DNA from: Sphingobacterium cellulitidis
GTDB taxonomy: Bacteria; Bacteroidota; Bacteroidia; Sphingobacteriales; Sphingobacteriaceae
Length of the DNA: 64,000 nt
Assembly: GCA_002245855.1 (NCBI GenBank)
Contig: NOUX01000011.1
Location: 62,001-126,000 of the forward strand
Reading direction: 5' to 3'
Below the pieces are notes generated by a model that was not told the DNA's origin, ran no database searches, and saw only the letters and a list, made by a program, of their open reading frames with translations. A program made the position numbers and the translations under genes. Below are positions 34,182 to 42,809 of the stretch, piece after piece (within the stretch, counting starts at the first letter, position 1; each line of letters opens with the position of its first letter).

Positions 34182-36104
34182 TTATTTTACCTCTTCGAAA
34201 TCTACGTCTTGAACATCATCAGCTCCACCGCCTTGGTTTCCGCCGTTGTTGTTTGCTTGACCTGCATCACCTTGTGCTTGTTGTTGACCTGCACCTTGTT
34301 GTGACGCTGCGTACATCTCTTCTGAAGCAGCAGTCCATGCATTGTTTAATTCAGTAGATGCTGTTTCAATTTCTGCAAAGTTCTTATCAGCATGCGCTTT
34401 TTTCAATTTCTCTAATCCTGATTCGATTGGAGCTTTTTTATCAGCTGAAATTTTATCGCCATATTCTTTCAATTGTTTTTCAGTTGAGAAGATTAAGGCA
34501 TCTGCAGAGTTTAATTTATCTACTTCCTCTTTTACTTTTTTATCAGCTTCAGCATTTGCTTCTGCCTCTTGTTTCATTTTCTTAACTTCTTCGTCAGATA
34601 AACCTGAAGAAGCTTCGATACGAATGTTTTGCTCTTTTCCTGTAGCCTTATCGATCGCTGATACCTTGATGATACCATTGGCATCGATATCAAATACTAC
34701 CTCAATTTGAGGAATACCACGTGGTGCCGGTGGAATGTCTGTCAATTGGAAACGTCCTAATGTACGGTTCTGCGCAGCCATTGGGCGCTCTCCTTGTAAT
34801 ACATGGATCTCAACAGATGGCTGATTGTCCGATGCAGTAGAGAAAACCTCCGATTTACGGGTTGGAATAGTTGTGTTGGCCTCAATTAATTTGGTCATCA
34901 CACCTCCCATAGTTTCGATACCTAATGAAAGTGGAGTAACGTCTAATAATAATACGTCTTTAACTTCTCCTGTTAATACACCACCTTGGATCGCAGCACC
35001 TAATGCTACTACCTCATCTGGGTTAACTCCTTTTGAAGGCTCTTTTCCAAAGAATTTCTTAACAGCGTCTTGGATCGCTGGAATACGGGTTGAACCACCT
35101 ACTAAGATTACTTCATCAATATCTGAAGTGCTAAATCCTGCATTTTTCAATGCTGTACGGCATGGCTCAATGGTACGCTCAATAAGTGGACCTACTAAGC
35201 TCTCAAATTTAGCACGTGATAATGAACGTACTAAGTGTTTTGGACCTGATCCGTCTGCAGTAATATATGGTAAGTTGATCTCAGTTGATGTAGTGCTCGA
35301 TAATTCAATTTTCGCTTTCTCAGCAGCATCTTTCAAACGTTGTAAGGCCATTGGATCTTTTCTTAAATCCAATCCTCCGTTTTCATCAGCAAACTCATCT
35401 GCTAACCAGTTGATAATCGCATTATCAAAGTCATCTCCTCCTAAGTGGGTATCACCGTCAGTAGATTTTACTTCAAATACGCCATCTCCTAATTCTAAAA
35501 CTGAAACGTCATGAGTACCACCACCACAGTCAAAAACAACGATTTTCATGTCTTTGTCTGCTTTCTCTAAACCATATGCTAATGCTGCTGCAGTTGGCTC
35601 GTTGATGATACGTTCTACTTTTAATCCTGCGATTTCTCCAGCTTCTTTCGTAGCTTGACGTTGCGCATCATTAAAGTATGCTGGTACAGTAATTACTGCA
35701 CGTGATACTTCTTGACCTAAGTAATCCTCAGCTGTTTTCTTCATCTTTTGAAGAATCATCGCCGAAATTTCTTGTGGAGTATATTTACGGTCTCCAATTT
35801 CTACTCTAGGAGTGTCATTGTCGCCTTTTACTACTTTATAAGGAACTTTATCAATCTCGCCTTTCGCCTCATTGTACGTTACCCCCATAAAACGCTTGAT
35901 CGAATAGATCGTGTTTTGAGGATTAGTGATGGCTTGACGTTTTGCTGGATCTCCAACCTTGCGTTCCCCGCCTGCTACAAATGCAACAACTGAAGGTGTA
36001 GTACGCTTTCCTTCGTTATTTGCAATAACTACCGGCTCATTACCTTCCATAACGGCTACACATGAGTTGGTAGTTCCTAAGTCGATTCCTATAATTTTTG
36101 ACAT
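34182..36104 (-). CDS. dnaK: chaperone protein DnaK (Hsp70)
   Basis: The 640-residue protein is complete. The nucleotide-binding domain begins IIGIDLGTTNSCVAVMEG and includes NEPTAAALAYGLEK and VVFDCGGGTHDVSVLELG. The linker is DVLLLDVTPLSLGIET. The substrate-binding domain has ENTTIP-like EANTTIPTRKSEVFST. The tail is rich in Gly, Gln and Asn and ends DVQDVDFEEVK, a slight variant of the common EEVD-like end. It refolds proteins with DnaJ and GrpE, whose genes are not in this window. The upstream region holds repeated TGTCATT words rather than a CIRCE element. Confidence 0.98.
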   Translation of the reverse strand: MSKIIGIDLGTTNSCVAVMEGNEPVVIANNEGKRTTPSVVAFVAGGERKVGDPAKRQAITNPQNTIYSIKRFMGVTYNEAKGEIDKVPYKVVKGDNDTPRVEIGDRKYTPQEISAMILQKMKKTAEDYLGQEVSRAVITVPAYFNDAQRQATKEAGEIAGLKVERIINEPTAAALAYGLEKADKDMKIVVFDCGGGTHDVSVLELGDGVFEVKSTDGDTHLGGDDFDNAIINWLADEFADENGGLDLRKDPMALQRLKDAAEKAKIELSSTTSTEINLPYITADGSGPKHLVRSLSRAKFESLVGPLIERTIEPCRTALKNAGFSTSDIDEVILVGGSTRIPAIQDAVKKFFGKEPSKGVNPDEVVALGAAIQGGVLTGEVKDVLLLDVTPLSLGIETMGGVMTKLIEANTTIPTRKSEVFSTASDNQPSVEIHVLQGERPMAAQNRTLGRFQLTDIPPAPRGIPQIEVVFDIDANGIIKVSAIDKATGKEQNIRIEASSGLSDEEVKKMKQEAEANAEADKKVKEEVDKLNSADALIFSTEKQLKEYGDKISADKKAPIESGLEKLKKAHADKNFAEIETASTELNNAWTAASEEMYAASQQGAGQQQAQGDAGQANNNGGNQGGGADDVQDVDFEEVK

Positions 36105-36186
36105 ATCTTGTTGTGTTATTCTATTAATGTTTAAATGATTTCTTATTCTATTAACAACGCTTATGCCAAACGGTTTTTCCTGCCTT

Positions 36187-36248
36187 TGTCATTCCAAAGT
36201 CGGAAATACTTGCAAGGAATTGTCATTTGAACGTGACAATCTGTCATT
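36187..36248. promoter_or_regulatory. repeated TGTCATT words between dnaK and the thioredoxin-like gene
   Basis: TGTCATT occurs at 36187-36193, 36221-36227 and 36242-36248, and the inverted form ATTGTCA/TGACAAT spans 36219-36240 with 8-nt spacing. The cluster lies between two divergent stress-type genes and could be a shared operator. The binding factor is unknown. Confidence 0.35.
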
Positions 36249-36273
36249 TTTTCTCAAATATTGGAATAATATG

Positions 36274-36281
36274 TATTTTTG
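36274..36281 (+). promoter_or_regulatory. -7 element (TATTTTTG) of the thioredoxin-like gene
   Basis: TATTTTTG fits TAnnTTTG and ends 14 nt before the ATG at 36296. It supports that start over the upstream in-frame TTG at 36227. Confidence 0.5.
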
Positions 36282-36295
36282 AAAAAAAATCCAAC

Positions 36296-36853
36296 ATGAC
36301 TTTTGACGAATACCTGAGTTACTTCGAGGATATCTTAAACAATACTGAGAAACACGAAGCATACTCAACAAACACTGACTACTTAAGTTATACTAAACTC
36401 AATTGGTCCAGAATGAACAGATGGTTGAAAAAATTTGAACCTTCTCAAGAAATGAAAGTATGCATCGAAAACATCAAAGATCCTCAACATTGGATCCTGA
36501 TTACTGAACCTTGGTGTGGTGATGCAGCGCACTCCGTGGCGCAAATCTATCAAATTGTGAAAGATAACTCCTTCATCGATTTAGATATTCAATTGCGTGA
36601 TACCGAGCCTTTCCTAATCGATGACTACCTAACCAATGGAGGGAAATCAATCCCTAAATTGATCATCAGAAATGATGTAGGTCACGATAAAGTAGTGTGG
36701 GGTCCAAGACCTGCTGCCTTACAGGAAATCTTTGAACAACAAAAAGCTGATGGCGCATCAATGGAAGAAATTAAAGAACTTATCCAAAGATGGTATAACG
36801 AAGATAAAGGCCATGAAATCCAAAAAGAATTGATAAAACTTTTATCTGAATAA
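36296..36853 (+). CDS. thioredoxin-fold protein (Thioredoxin_9-like)
   Basis: The protein has 185 residues from ATG 36296. The active-site-like motif is WILITEPWCGDAAHSVAQI, with a single Cys where classical thioredoxins have CxxC. GKSIPKLII supplies the conserved cis-proline loop. This wording (WCGDA) is typical of the Thioredoxin_9 group. With only one active-site Cys it may act as a monothiol oxidoreductase or in detoxification; its partner is unknown. It is divergent from dnaK across a region with TGTCATT repeats and ends at a strong terminator. Confidence 0.85.
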   Translation: MTFDEYLSYFEDILNNTEKHEAYSTNTDYLSYTKLNWSRMNRWLKKFEPSQEMKVCIENIKDPQHWILITEPWCGDAAHSVAQIYQIVKDNSFIDLDIQLRDTEPFLIDDYLTNGGKSIPKLIIRNDVGHDKVVWGPRPAALQEIFEQQKADGASMEEIKELIQRWYNEDKGHEIQKELIKLLSE

Positions 36854-36854
36854 T

Positions 36855-36880
36855 AAAAAGCTGCATTTGCAGCTTTTTTT
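36855..36880 (+). terminator. Rho-independent terminator
   Basis: AAAAGCTGCA and TGCAGCTTTT form a perfect stem with a TT turn and a T-run after the thioredoxin-like gene. Confidence 0.88.
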
Positions 36881-36960
36881 ATGCTTAATATCCTATCCCT
36901 AAAACTATTTCATCCCCAAAATGGTTAATTTGCATGAATTCATACTAAAAATCACTCCAA

Positions 36961-37320
36961 ATGAATATTGAAGAACTCCGTGATTATTGCATCTCCAAAC
37001 AATTAAGTACCGAAGAAACACCCTTTGGACCCGATACATTAGTGTTTAAAGTCCTTGGTAAAGTCTTTTTGCTCGTGGGATTGGACCAAGTTGATCAACT
37101 TACTTTTAACGTGAAATGTGACCCTGAATATGCCGTAGAACTCAGAGAAAAATATGAACATACCGTCCTTCCGGGCTATCACATGAATAAAAAACATTGG
37201 AATACCGTACATGCTAATCGCCAGCTCCCTGACCAAAAACTAAAGGAATTGATTGATCATAGCTTTGATTTAGTGGTACAATCTCTGCCAAAAAAAGAAC
37301 GTGAAAAAATCCAGAACTAA
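36961..37320 (+). CDS. MmcQ/YjbR-family protein
   Basis: The 119-residue protein matches the CyaY-like YjbR fold: NIEELRDYCISKQLSTEETPFG at the N-terminus, DQLTFNVKCDPEYAVELREKY, then LPGYHMNKKHWNTVHANRQL. Family length is typical. Members are described as double-wing DNA-binding-like proteins, but the biological role is unclear. Its stop lies 3 nt from the convergent LytTR regulator gene, with no terminator between them. Confidence 0.85.
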   Translation: MNIEELRDYCISKQLSTEETPFGPDTLVFKVLGKVFLLVGLDQVDQLTFNVKCDPEYAVELREKYEHTVLPGYHMNKKHWNTVHANRQLPDQKLKELIDHSFDLVVQSLPKKEREKIQN

Positions 37321-37323
37321 TGA

Positions 37324-38007
37324 TTAAACCCTGAATCTTTCCTTCACCTCCTCCAAATAGCTACCACCAATAGGGATTTCCATATCCTCCACCCAGATCG
37401 TATGCCGATCAATCTTATTAATCCGATTGATATTGATTATATAGGATCGATGAACCTGAAGAAAGGTATGATCCGCCCATTCCGACAAGAATTCCTTGAT
37501 CGTCATCCTCGCTAAAACTTCCCTTCCCTGAAAAATAAACCGAATGTAATTTCCCAATGCCTGTAACGCTAGAACTTCCTTTAAATCCACTTTGATCATT
37601 TGATAGCCATCCTTGACAAATAGGGTAGGGTTATTGTCTAAGATCCCCTTTAATTCCAACAACTCCTTGGCCTTTAAAACGGCCTTCTCAAATCGCTCAA
37701 ACGTATAGGGTTTCAAAAGATAATCTAGCGCATCCAACTCAAAGCCTGATAATGCATATTCCGAATATGCTGTTGAGAATATCACCAAAGGCTTTTCTTC
37801 CAAATCTTTGAACAAATCAATCCCATTGATATCGGGCATCCGAACATCCAGAAATAATAGCTGAACTTCATTGTCCTTCAAATATTCTTTCGCCTCAAGT
37901 CCGTTGAGGAATTGCTTCTCTAAATTTAAATAGGGTATCCTTTCAGCAAATCTTTTGATGATATCCAATGCAATTGGTTCATCATCAATGGCAATGGCTT
38001 TAATCAT
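37324..38007 (-). CDS. LytTR-family response regulator
   Basis: The protein has 227 residues from ATG 38007 (MIKAIAIDDEPIALDII); an in-frame ATG at 38028 is also possible. The receiver domain has the phosphoacceptor Asp54 in LLFLDVRMPD. The C-terminal LytTR DNA-binding domain includes EVLALQALGNYIRFIF and FLQVHRSYIININRINKID. It is the partner of the LytS-type kinase encoded just upstream, whose 3' end it overlaps by 8 bp. Targets are unknown; the divergent PCMD/outer-membrane protein pair is the closest candidate, by position only. Confidence 0.9.
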   Translation of the reverse strand: MIKAIAIDDEPIALDIIKRFAERIPYLNLEKQFLNGLEAKEYLKDNEVQLLFLDVRMPDINGIDLFKDLEEKPLVIFSTAYSEYALSGFELDALDYLLKPYTFERFEKAVLKAKELLELKGILDNNPTLFVKDGYQMIKVDLKEVLALQALGNYIRFIFQGREVLARMTIKEFLSEWADHTFLQVHRSYIININRINKIDRHTIWVEDMEIPIGGSYLEEVKERFRV

Positions 38008-39070
38008 GGTTTTGCTCGTTTGTTTCAAATTCTGAATGAGGACTGCTATCTAATTCAATCGTTAAAAAGACAAAATACTCCTGTTGATTCTGTTCCATAA
38101 CCAACATATAGCGATCTGGATAACTCAAATCAAGCCTTGATTTCACATTTTCTAATCCTATTCCCGATTTTGTCCTTTCAAGATCTGTCCCGGTGCTCTT
38201 ATGGATACTATTGTAAACAGAAAATTTTAATTGACCATCCACAACATCCGCATTGACCTTGATCCATGACGGTTTATTCATACTGATACCATGTTTGAAG
38301 GCATTTTCAACAAATGGAATCAATAACATGGGGGCTATAAATAAATTATCAATGCTATCAACGATATCTTGCTCGATCTTGACATTCTCAACATTCTCTG
38401 TTCTCAAACTCTGAATTGTGATATATTCTTTCAAATAACTCAGATCCCGAGATAACGGAATCTGATCTTGTTGGTTTTCAAAGATTAAAAAACGCATCAT
38501 CTGACTCAAGCGCTGAACAGAATCCGCTGTACGGTTCGCATTTTCTTGAAGTGCTAAACCATAGATGCTATTCATTACATTAAACAAAAAATGTGGATTT
38601 ACTTGCGATTGCATCAACTTGTATTCAGCTGCAGTCTTCCCTAAATCTTTCTTAAGAAAATCAATGGTTCTTTTATTGGCTTTGAAACGGAAAAAATATA
38701 AATAAGTGATAGGTAAAACGATAATGGCGCAGATAATGCCCAACCATATTATTTTATTGCTATACCTTCCATGAATTGCTTGAATCATGAAAAAAAACGG
38801 AATAAAGAGTAAAACCGCACTTAATAATGCAACCAAAATATACTCTATCATGGATATGGTCCTTTTAATCAATAATTCTAGGAAGAAGTATTGATTTACC
38901 GCAAACAATAAATATGCATAAGGAACATATAATATAAGGATACCAAAATGTCTATGAATATTTATGCCTATTATAAAGCATATAAAGGAAAGCCCAAGGA
39001 TTAAAGCAAATTCTGCAAAGAACCTACGAAAGTTGCTGGGTGGGTTAATTTCTTTAGTTTCTGATTTCAT
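38000..39070 (-). CDS. LytS-type sensor histidine kinase
   Basis: The 356-residue protein has four membrane helices (about 17-36, 43-67, 75-98 and 108-128) with no extracytoplasmic sensor domain. A His_kinase domain follows, with the phosphoacceptor His160 in QSQVNPHFLFN. The ATPase N-box is LLIPFVENAFKHG, and a glycine segment, KSGIGLENVKSRL, follows. It signals to the LytTR regulator with which it overlaps. The signal is unknown. Such minimal membrane sensors in Bacteroidota often respond to envelope or metabolic cues. Confidence 0.92.
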   Translation of the reverse strand: MKSETKEINPPSNFRRFFAEFALILGLSFICFIIGINIHRHFGILILYVPYAYLLFAVNQYFFLELLIKRTISMIEYILVALLSAVLLFIPFFFMIQAIHGRYSNKIIWLGIICAIIVLPITYLYFFRFKANKRTIDFLKKDLGKTAAEYKLMQSQVNPHFLFNVMNSIYGLALQENANRTADSVQRLSQMMRFLIFENQQDQIPLSRDLSYLKEYITIQSLRTENVENVKIEQDIVDSIDNLFIAPMLLIPFVENAFKHGISMNKPSWIKVNADVVDGQLKFSVYNSIHKSTGTDLERTKSGIGLENVKSRLDLSYPDRYMLVMEQNQQEYFVFLTIELDSSPHSEFETNEQNHD

Positions 39071-39111
39071 GTGTCTTCTATAAAATTATAAAAAAGGCTA
39101 AGAGTTTGGGT

Positions 39112-39339
39112 TTAAATTGATATAAAATGATTTTCTATTTGCGAATAGTTGCCAGAATTATCCTTCGAGACCTTTGCAGCAGATCCGATCTGGGAGTTCA
39201 ACAGAATAAAACTTCCTGGATACTGCTCCTGAAATGAATAATAGGATTCCCAGGAACTGCTAATCTGACTTTGTTCTTTGTGAACCAAATTGTCCTCTAA
39301 TTGGCAACTCAATAAACGAATGAAAAAATAAAATATCAT
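39112..39339 (-). CDS. possible small lipoprotein, doubtful
   Basis: Starting at ATG 39339 there is a 75-residue frame whose first residues, MIFYFFIRLLSCQ, resemble a short lipoprotein signal with lipobox LLSC. The remainder (SSWESYYSFQEQYPGSF) matches no family I know. There is no clear promoter. It lies in the 497-bp gap between the LytS-type kinase and the PCMD gene, which otherwise contains only the -7 element at 39506-39513. It may be chance or the remnant of a gene. Confidence 0.25.
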   Translation of the reverse strand: MIFYFFIRLLSCQLEDNLVHKEQSQISSSWESYYSFQEQYPGSFILLNSQIGSAAKVSKDNSGNYSQIENHFISI

Positions 39340-39505
39340 AACCTTACTGTTTATTCTTAAGGCAATATTATTCAAGAATTTATTACTGAATAAATTTTTG
39401 TGATGAACCCTAGGAAGGAAATGATGAATACTGGTTTGATTGTAAAAAAGCTGAATCAAAAGCAATATTAGCTGGCAGAATTAGTCGTTTTGCTTCTAAT
39501 AATTC

Positions 39506-39513
39506 TATCTTTG
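39506..39513 (+). promoter_or_regulatory. -7 element (TATCTTTG) of the PCMD gene
   Basis: TATCTTTGC fits TAnnTTTGC exactly. The predicted start near 39520 leaves a leader of about 48 nt. Confidence 0.6.
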
Positions 39514-39567
39514 CCAATTCTTTGGAGTTCTACCCTCCTGATTAACATTTTTATTAAGATATTTTAA

Positions 39568-40698
39568 ATGTCACACACGAAACTATTATGGTCCCTTCTG
39601 GGACTTGTGTTCTTTATTTCAAGTTGTATTAAAGACGAAGCGAAAAACATGGAAGCTGATATTACGCAGGTTTCAATCGCCGATAGTTTGATTAATGTCA
39701 AACCTATCATCAACAACAGAAATGTTGTTATCTATGTCAAACCTGGAATGGTCAACCTTAAGGAGTTTGCCCTAGATTTTGACCTAACCCCCGGAGCTTC
39801 TTCTGTGCCCGCTGCTGGTTCTGTACAGGATTTTTCTGCCCCTGTATTCTATGAAATCACTTCCGAAGACGGACAATTCAAAAAGCAGTATTCCGTTACG
39901 CTACTGGAATCTTCAGTTCCTGAAACATTTGACTTCGAATTGTTTAATCAAGATGAAAAAAAGAAATGGATCTATTATTATGAAGATGTGGAAGGGGTTC
40001 ATCAAGAACTTTGGGCTTCCGGAAACTCTGGTTTCGCATTGACCGCCGGATCCAACCCAACCGAAAAATCTTACCCTACTCAAGCTACTGATGATCCTGC
40101 CTATGTGAAATCTGGAAAATATGCCGCTTATCTGGAAACGAAATCTACCGGATTCCTAGGTTCCTTGGTGAAAAAACCTATCGCTGCAGGAAACTTATTC
40201 ATCGGCTCTATGTACACCAAGAGTATCATCGATATTCAAACTAGATTCGGACTTCCTTTCAATAAAATCCCAATGTCCATGACAGGCTATTACATGTATG
40301 AACCTGGAGCTAAGGTAATCGATATGAATGGTAAAGAGGTGAAGGTAACAGATGAATGTGATATCTATGCGGTGCTGTTTGACCGCGTGGCTTTAATGAA
40401 AGGTACTGCCAATGATCAGGTGGATCCAGGAAGAACTTGGTTGAACGATAAGGATGTTCTGACCAGCCCTTATATCATAGCTCTCGCTCAGTTAAAGGAT
40501 ACGGGTGCCACCAAAGGCGAAGGATTAGTGAAATTTGACCTTCCTTTTGTCTATAAGAAAGAATATAATCAGATCGATGCCGATGCTTATCGTTATAGCA
40601 TTGCCTTGGTTCTTTCTTCAAGTAAGAACGGTGCAATTTTCCAAGGTGCTGTAGGAAGTAAATTAATTGTGGACGAAGTGAAAATCAACGTAAGATAA
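39568..40698 (+). CDS. PCMD-domain lipoprotein
   Basis: The 376-residue protein has a lipoprotein signal ending FFISSC. An Ig-like domain follows (about 35-115: INVKPIINNRNVVIYVKPG), then the PCMD (putative carbohydrate metabolism) domain (about 120-376), seen in FDFELFNQDEKKKWIYYYE, SGKYAAYLETKS and GNLFIGSMYT. It is probably exported to the outer surface. Members occur beside outer-membrane proteins, here the beta-barrel gene overlapping its stop by 1 bp. The ligand is unknown; a carbohydrate is suggested only by the family name. Confidence 0.85.
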   Translation: MSHTKLLWSLLGLVFFISSCIKDEAKNMEADITQVSIADSLINVKPIINNRNVVIYVKPGMVNLKEFALDFDLTPGASSVPAAGSVQDFSAPVFYEITSEDGQFKKQYSVTLLESSVPETFDFELFNQDEKKKWIYYYEDVEGVHQELWASGNSGFALTAGSNPTEKSYPTQATDDPAYVKSGKYAAYLETKSTGFLGSLVKKPIAAGNLFIGSMYTKSIIDIQTRFGLPFNKIPMSMTGYYMYEPGAKVIDMNGKEVKVTDECDIYAVLFDRVALMKGTANDQVDPGRTWLNDKDVLTSPYIIALAQLKDTGATKGEGLVKFDLPFVYKKEYNQIDADAYRYSIALVLSSSKNGAIFQGAVGSKLIVDEVKINVR

Positions 40699-41465
40699 TG
40701 AGATTAAATATTAACACGATAAAATATGCTGTTCTTAGTGCAATGGCTTTATTTTATACCTTAAATCTTAATGCTCAAGCACTGGAACAAGGTAAATTTA
40801 GAATCGATGCTGAATTAGGAACAAAAATCGGTGGAGCATCTCCGCTTGGCCTACCGGTCGAAATTAGAGAAATAAAAAGCTTTAAACCCGCACTTCCATT
40901 TTTTGTGGGGGCAAAGGTTTCCTATGGAATTGATAATAAATGGGGAGTTCGCTCAGGATTGATCCTTGAAGGTAAAGGAATGAAAACTGAAGCCAATGTA
41001 AAAGCTTATAAAACGACTTTTAATGCAGACGAAGATCCTTCCCAAAATGTTAGAGGTTACTATTATGGCGATATTACAACCAACGTAGAAAACTTGTACT
41101 TGACAATTCCTGTCTTGGCAACCTATCAACTAAGCACTTCGTGGAGCCTTCAGGCTGGTCCTTATGTCTCTATGGCGCTTCAACGTAAGTTTTATGGTTT
41201 GGCTACCGATGGATATATCCGTGATGAAGAACCAACAGGTGAAAAGGTTGGAATTGTCGATGCAGCCTATGATTTTAAAAGCCAGATCAGAAAAGTTGAT
41301 GTAGGAATGAGTGTGGCTGGAAAATATGATTTTGCAAAGAGATACTATGCAACGGCACAATTTGACTATGGCTTCAATAGCATTATGAAAACTGGTTTTG
41401 AAAGCATCAGTTTCGATATGCACAACATATTTATGAATGTAGGGGTAGGAATAAGGCTGTTTTAA
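40698..41465 (+). CDS. outer-membrane beta-barrel (porin-family) protein
   Basis: The 255-residue protein has a signal peptide (about 1-26, LNLNAQ) and alternating amphipathic strands typical of OMP_b-brl families: KPALPFFVGAKVSYGIDNKWGVRSG, LYLTIPVLATYQLSTSWSLQAG, and the terminal strand IFMNVGVGIRLF ending in Phe, the signal for barrel assembly. Its ATG overlaps the stop of the PCMD lipoprotein (TAATG), so the two are translationally coupled and may form a complex. After its stop comes the heptamer repeat array at 41478-41584. Confidence 0.85.
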   Translation: MRLNINTIKYAVLSAMALFYTLNLNAQALEQGKFRIDAELGTKIGGASPLGLPVEIREIKSFKPALPFFVGAKVSYGIDNKWGVRSGLILEGKGMKTEANVKAYKTTFNADEDPSQNVRGYYYGDITTNVENLYLTIPVLATYQLSTSWSLQAGPYVSMALQRKFYGLATDGYIRDEEPTGEKVGIVDAAYDFKSQIRKVDVGMSVAGKYDFAKRYYATAQFDYGFNSIMKTGFESISFDMHNIFMNVGVGIRLF

Positions 41466-41477
41466 AAGAGATTAATA

Positions 41478-41584
41478 GATGTGAGATGTGAGATGTGAGA
41501 TGTGAGATATGAGAAATGTGCCCATCCCTAAATAGGATAGGCCGTTTTCTATCTCAATACTCATATCTCAATACTCATATCTCA
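41478..41584. repeat. inverted arrays of heptamer TGAGATN without a gene
   Basis: The left array has about five copies (41482-41516, mainly TGAGATG). The right array has five inverted copies (41550-41584, TATCTCA and ATACTCA). The 33-nt centre contains GCCGTTTTC next to the right arm. The arms can pair extensively. The same heptamer arrays flank the IVP-like gene at 45.7-46.2 kb and occur as one arm at 63.19 kb. Confidence 0.85.
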
Positions 41585-41597
41585 AAAATATCTCTCC

Positions 41598-42560
41598 TTA
41601 CATCTTAAGACCGATTTCTCTCAATCGTTCATCCAAATATTCTCCTGCTGTATAATCTTCATACGCCTTTGGATGTTCCGCATCAATACAAGAATCTAGG
41701 GAAGCCAAGCTCATGCTTGATTTCGGATGTAGAAAAAACGGTACTGAATATCTTGAAGTTTTCATTAACTCCCTTGGTGGATTGACAACTCTATGCGTGG
41801 TAGACTTCAACTTATTGTTGGTCAATCGTTGCAACATATCACCTACATTGACAACTATATCTTCACCTTTTGCCTTGATCGCAAACCATTCGCCATCTTT
41901 TGTCAATACTTCTAGGCCATCAGCACTTGCGCCAATCAATAAAGTAATTAAATTGATGTCTTCATGTGCTCCCGCTCGTACCGCATCCGCTGGAATGGAA
42001 TCCGGATTTTCAATCGGGAAATAATGGATAGCACGTAAAATCGAATTTCCATTGATCACAAATTGCTCAAAATAATCTTCAGGTAACTCTAGATAAGTGG
42101 CAATAGCCTTCAATAAATTACGTCCTGCATCTTCCAATTTTTTATAGATCTCAGCAGTAACCGCATTAAATCTTGGCAATTCACTCACTTGTGGATTGTC
42201 CGGGAAATCAGCTTTCGAGTGTTCTTCGCCGACAATCGTCTGGCCTCTTTGCCAAAACTCCTTTAAATCTGGGGTCTTTGAATCCTTTGCCTTTTCCTTA
42301 CCCTTGGAAGTATAGCCTCTTTGTCCTGCTAATTCAGGAAATTCGTACTTATCCTTGGTCTCTGCAGGAAGATCAAAAAACTCCTTCACAACTTTATATA
42401 ACTCATCTATAAGCTCATGTGAAAGCCCGTGATTCGAAATCGTAACGAATCCAGTCTCATTAAATGCCTTACCTATATCCGCTACGAATTGCCCCCGTAG
42501 CTCAGCACTACCCTCAGTATAGTGCGTCAAGTCTAATCTTGGAATATTTACTAATGCCAT
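41598..42560 (-). CDS. isopenicillin N synthase-like 2OG-Fe(II) oxygenase
   Basis: The 320-residue protein has a DIOX_N domain (about 4-110: IPRLDLTHYTEG, GFVTISNHGL) and a 2OG-FeII_Oxy domain. The metal ligands are in AHEDINLITLL (His and Asp) and STTHRVVNPP (His), and 2-oxoglutarate would be bound by the Arg in SRYSVPFFLHP. It is cytoplasmic. The family hydroxylates or desaturates small molecules; the substrate is unknown. It has a good promoter on the minus strand (TTG-N16-TTAACTTTG region) and is convergent with the outer-membrane protein gene. Confidence 0.9.
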   Translation of the reverse strand: MALVNIPRLDLTHYTEGSAELRGQFVADIGKAFNETGFVTISNHGLSHELIDELYKVVKEFFDLPAETKDKYEFPELAGQRGYTSKGKEKAKDSKTPDLKEFWQRGQTIVGEEHSKADFPDNPQVSELPRFNAVTAEIYKKLEDAGRNLLKAIATYLELPEDYFEQFVINGNSILRAIHYFPIENPDSIPADAVRAGAHEDINLITLLIGASADGLEVLTKDGEWFAIKAKGEDIVVNVGDMLQRLTNNKLKSTTHRVVNPPRELMKTSRYSVPFFLHPKSSMSLASLDSCIDAEHPKAYEDYTAGEYLDERLREIGLKM

Positions 42561-42577
42561 GTTATTTTAGTTTGATG

Positions 42578-42604
42578 CAAAGTTAATGTAATAATAATAT
42601 GCAA
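42578..42604 (-). promoter_or_regulatory. promoter of the 2OG-Fe(II) oxygenase gene
   Basis: TAACTTTG (42578-42585, minus strand) with TTG at 42602-42604, spacer 16 nt. The ATG is 17 nt downstream of the -7 box. Confidence 0.65.
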
Positions 42605-42792
42605 GACTAAAAAGTGTTTATAACCTCAATTTTTCCCAATGCAATCCGCTGATTGTCAGTTTTTAAAAGTTTTCCACAATTTTATTTTTGAGATTTCTCC
42701 CGCCTTTTTATTGAATAATAATCTATTTGTGTCAACTATTTATTAAAAATTCACAAAACAGTTTGATTTATCAATTCAATAATTTAAATTTG

Positions 42793-42806
42793 TTATGCTT
42801 GCATAA
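42793..42806. promoter_or_regulatory. inverted repeat at the marR promoter, candidate MarR operator
   Basis: TTATGC-TT-GCATAA overlaps TATGCTTG, a one-mismatch -7 box, and ends 3 nt before ATG 42810. The position fits autorepression by the MarR protein and possibly control of the downstream beta-oxidation genes. Confidence 0.5.
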
Positions 42807-42809
42807 TAA

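Noticed and set aside
34825..35514. A 229-codon plus-strand open frame opposite dnaK
   Set aside because: It is fully antisense to the conserved dnaK sequence and rich in Ser/Thr/Pro as expected from reverse reading of dnaK codons. No promoter or family match.
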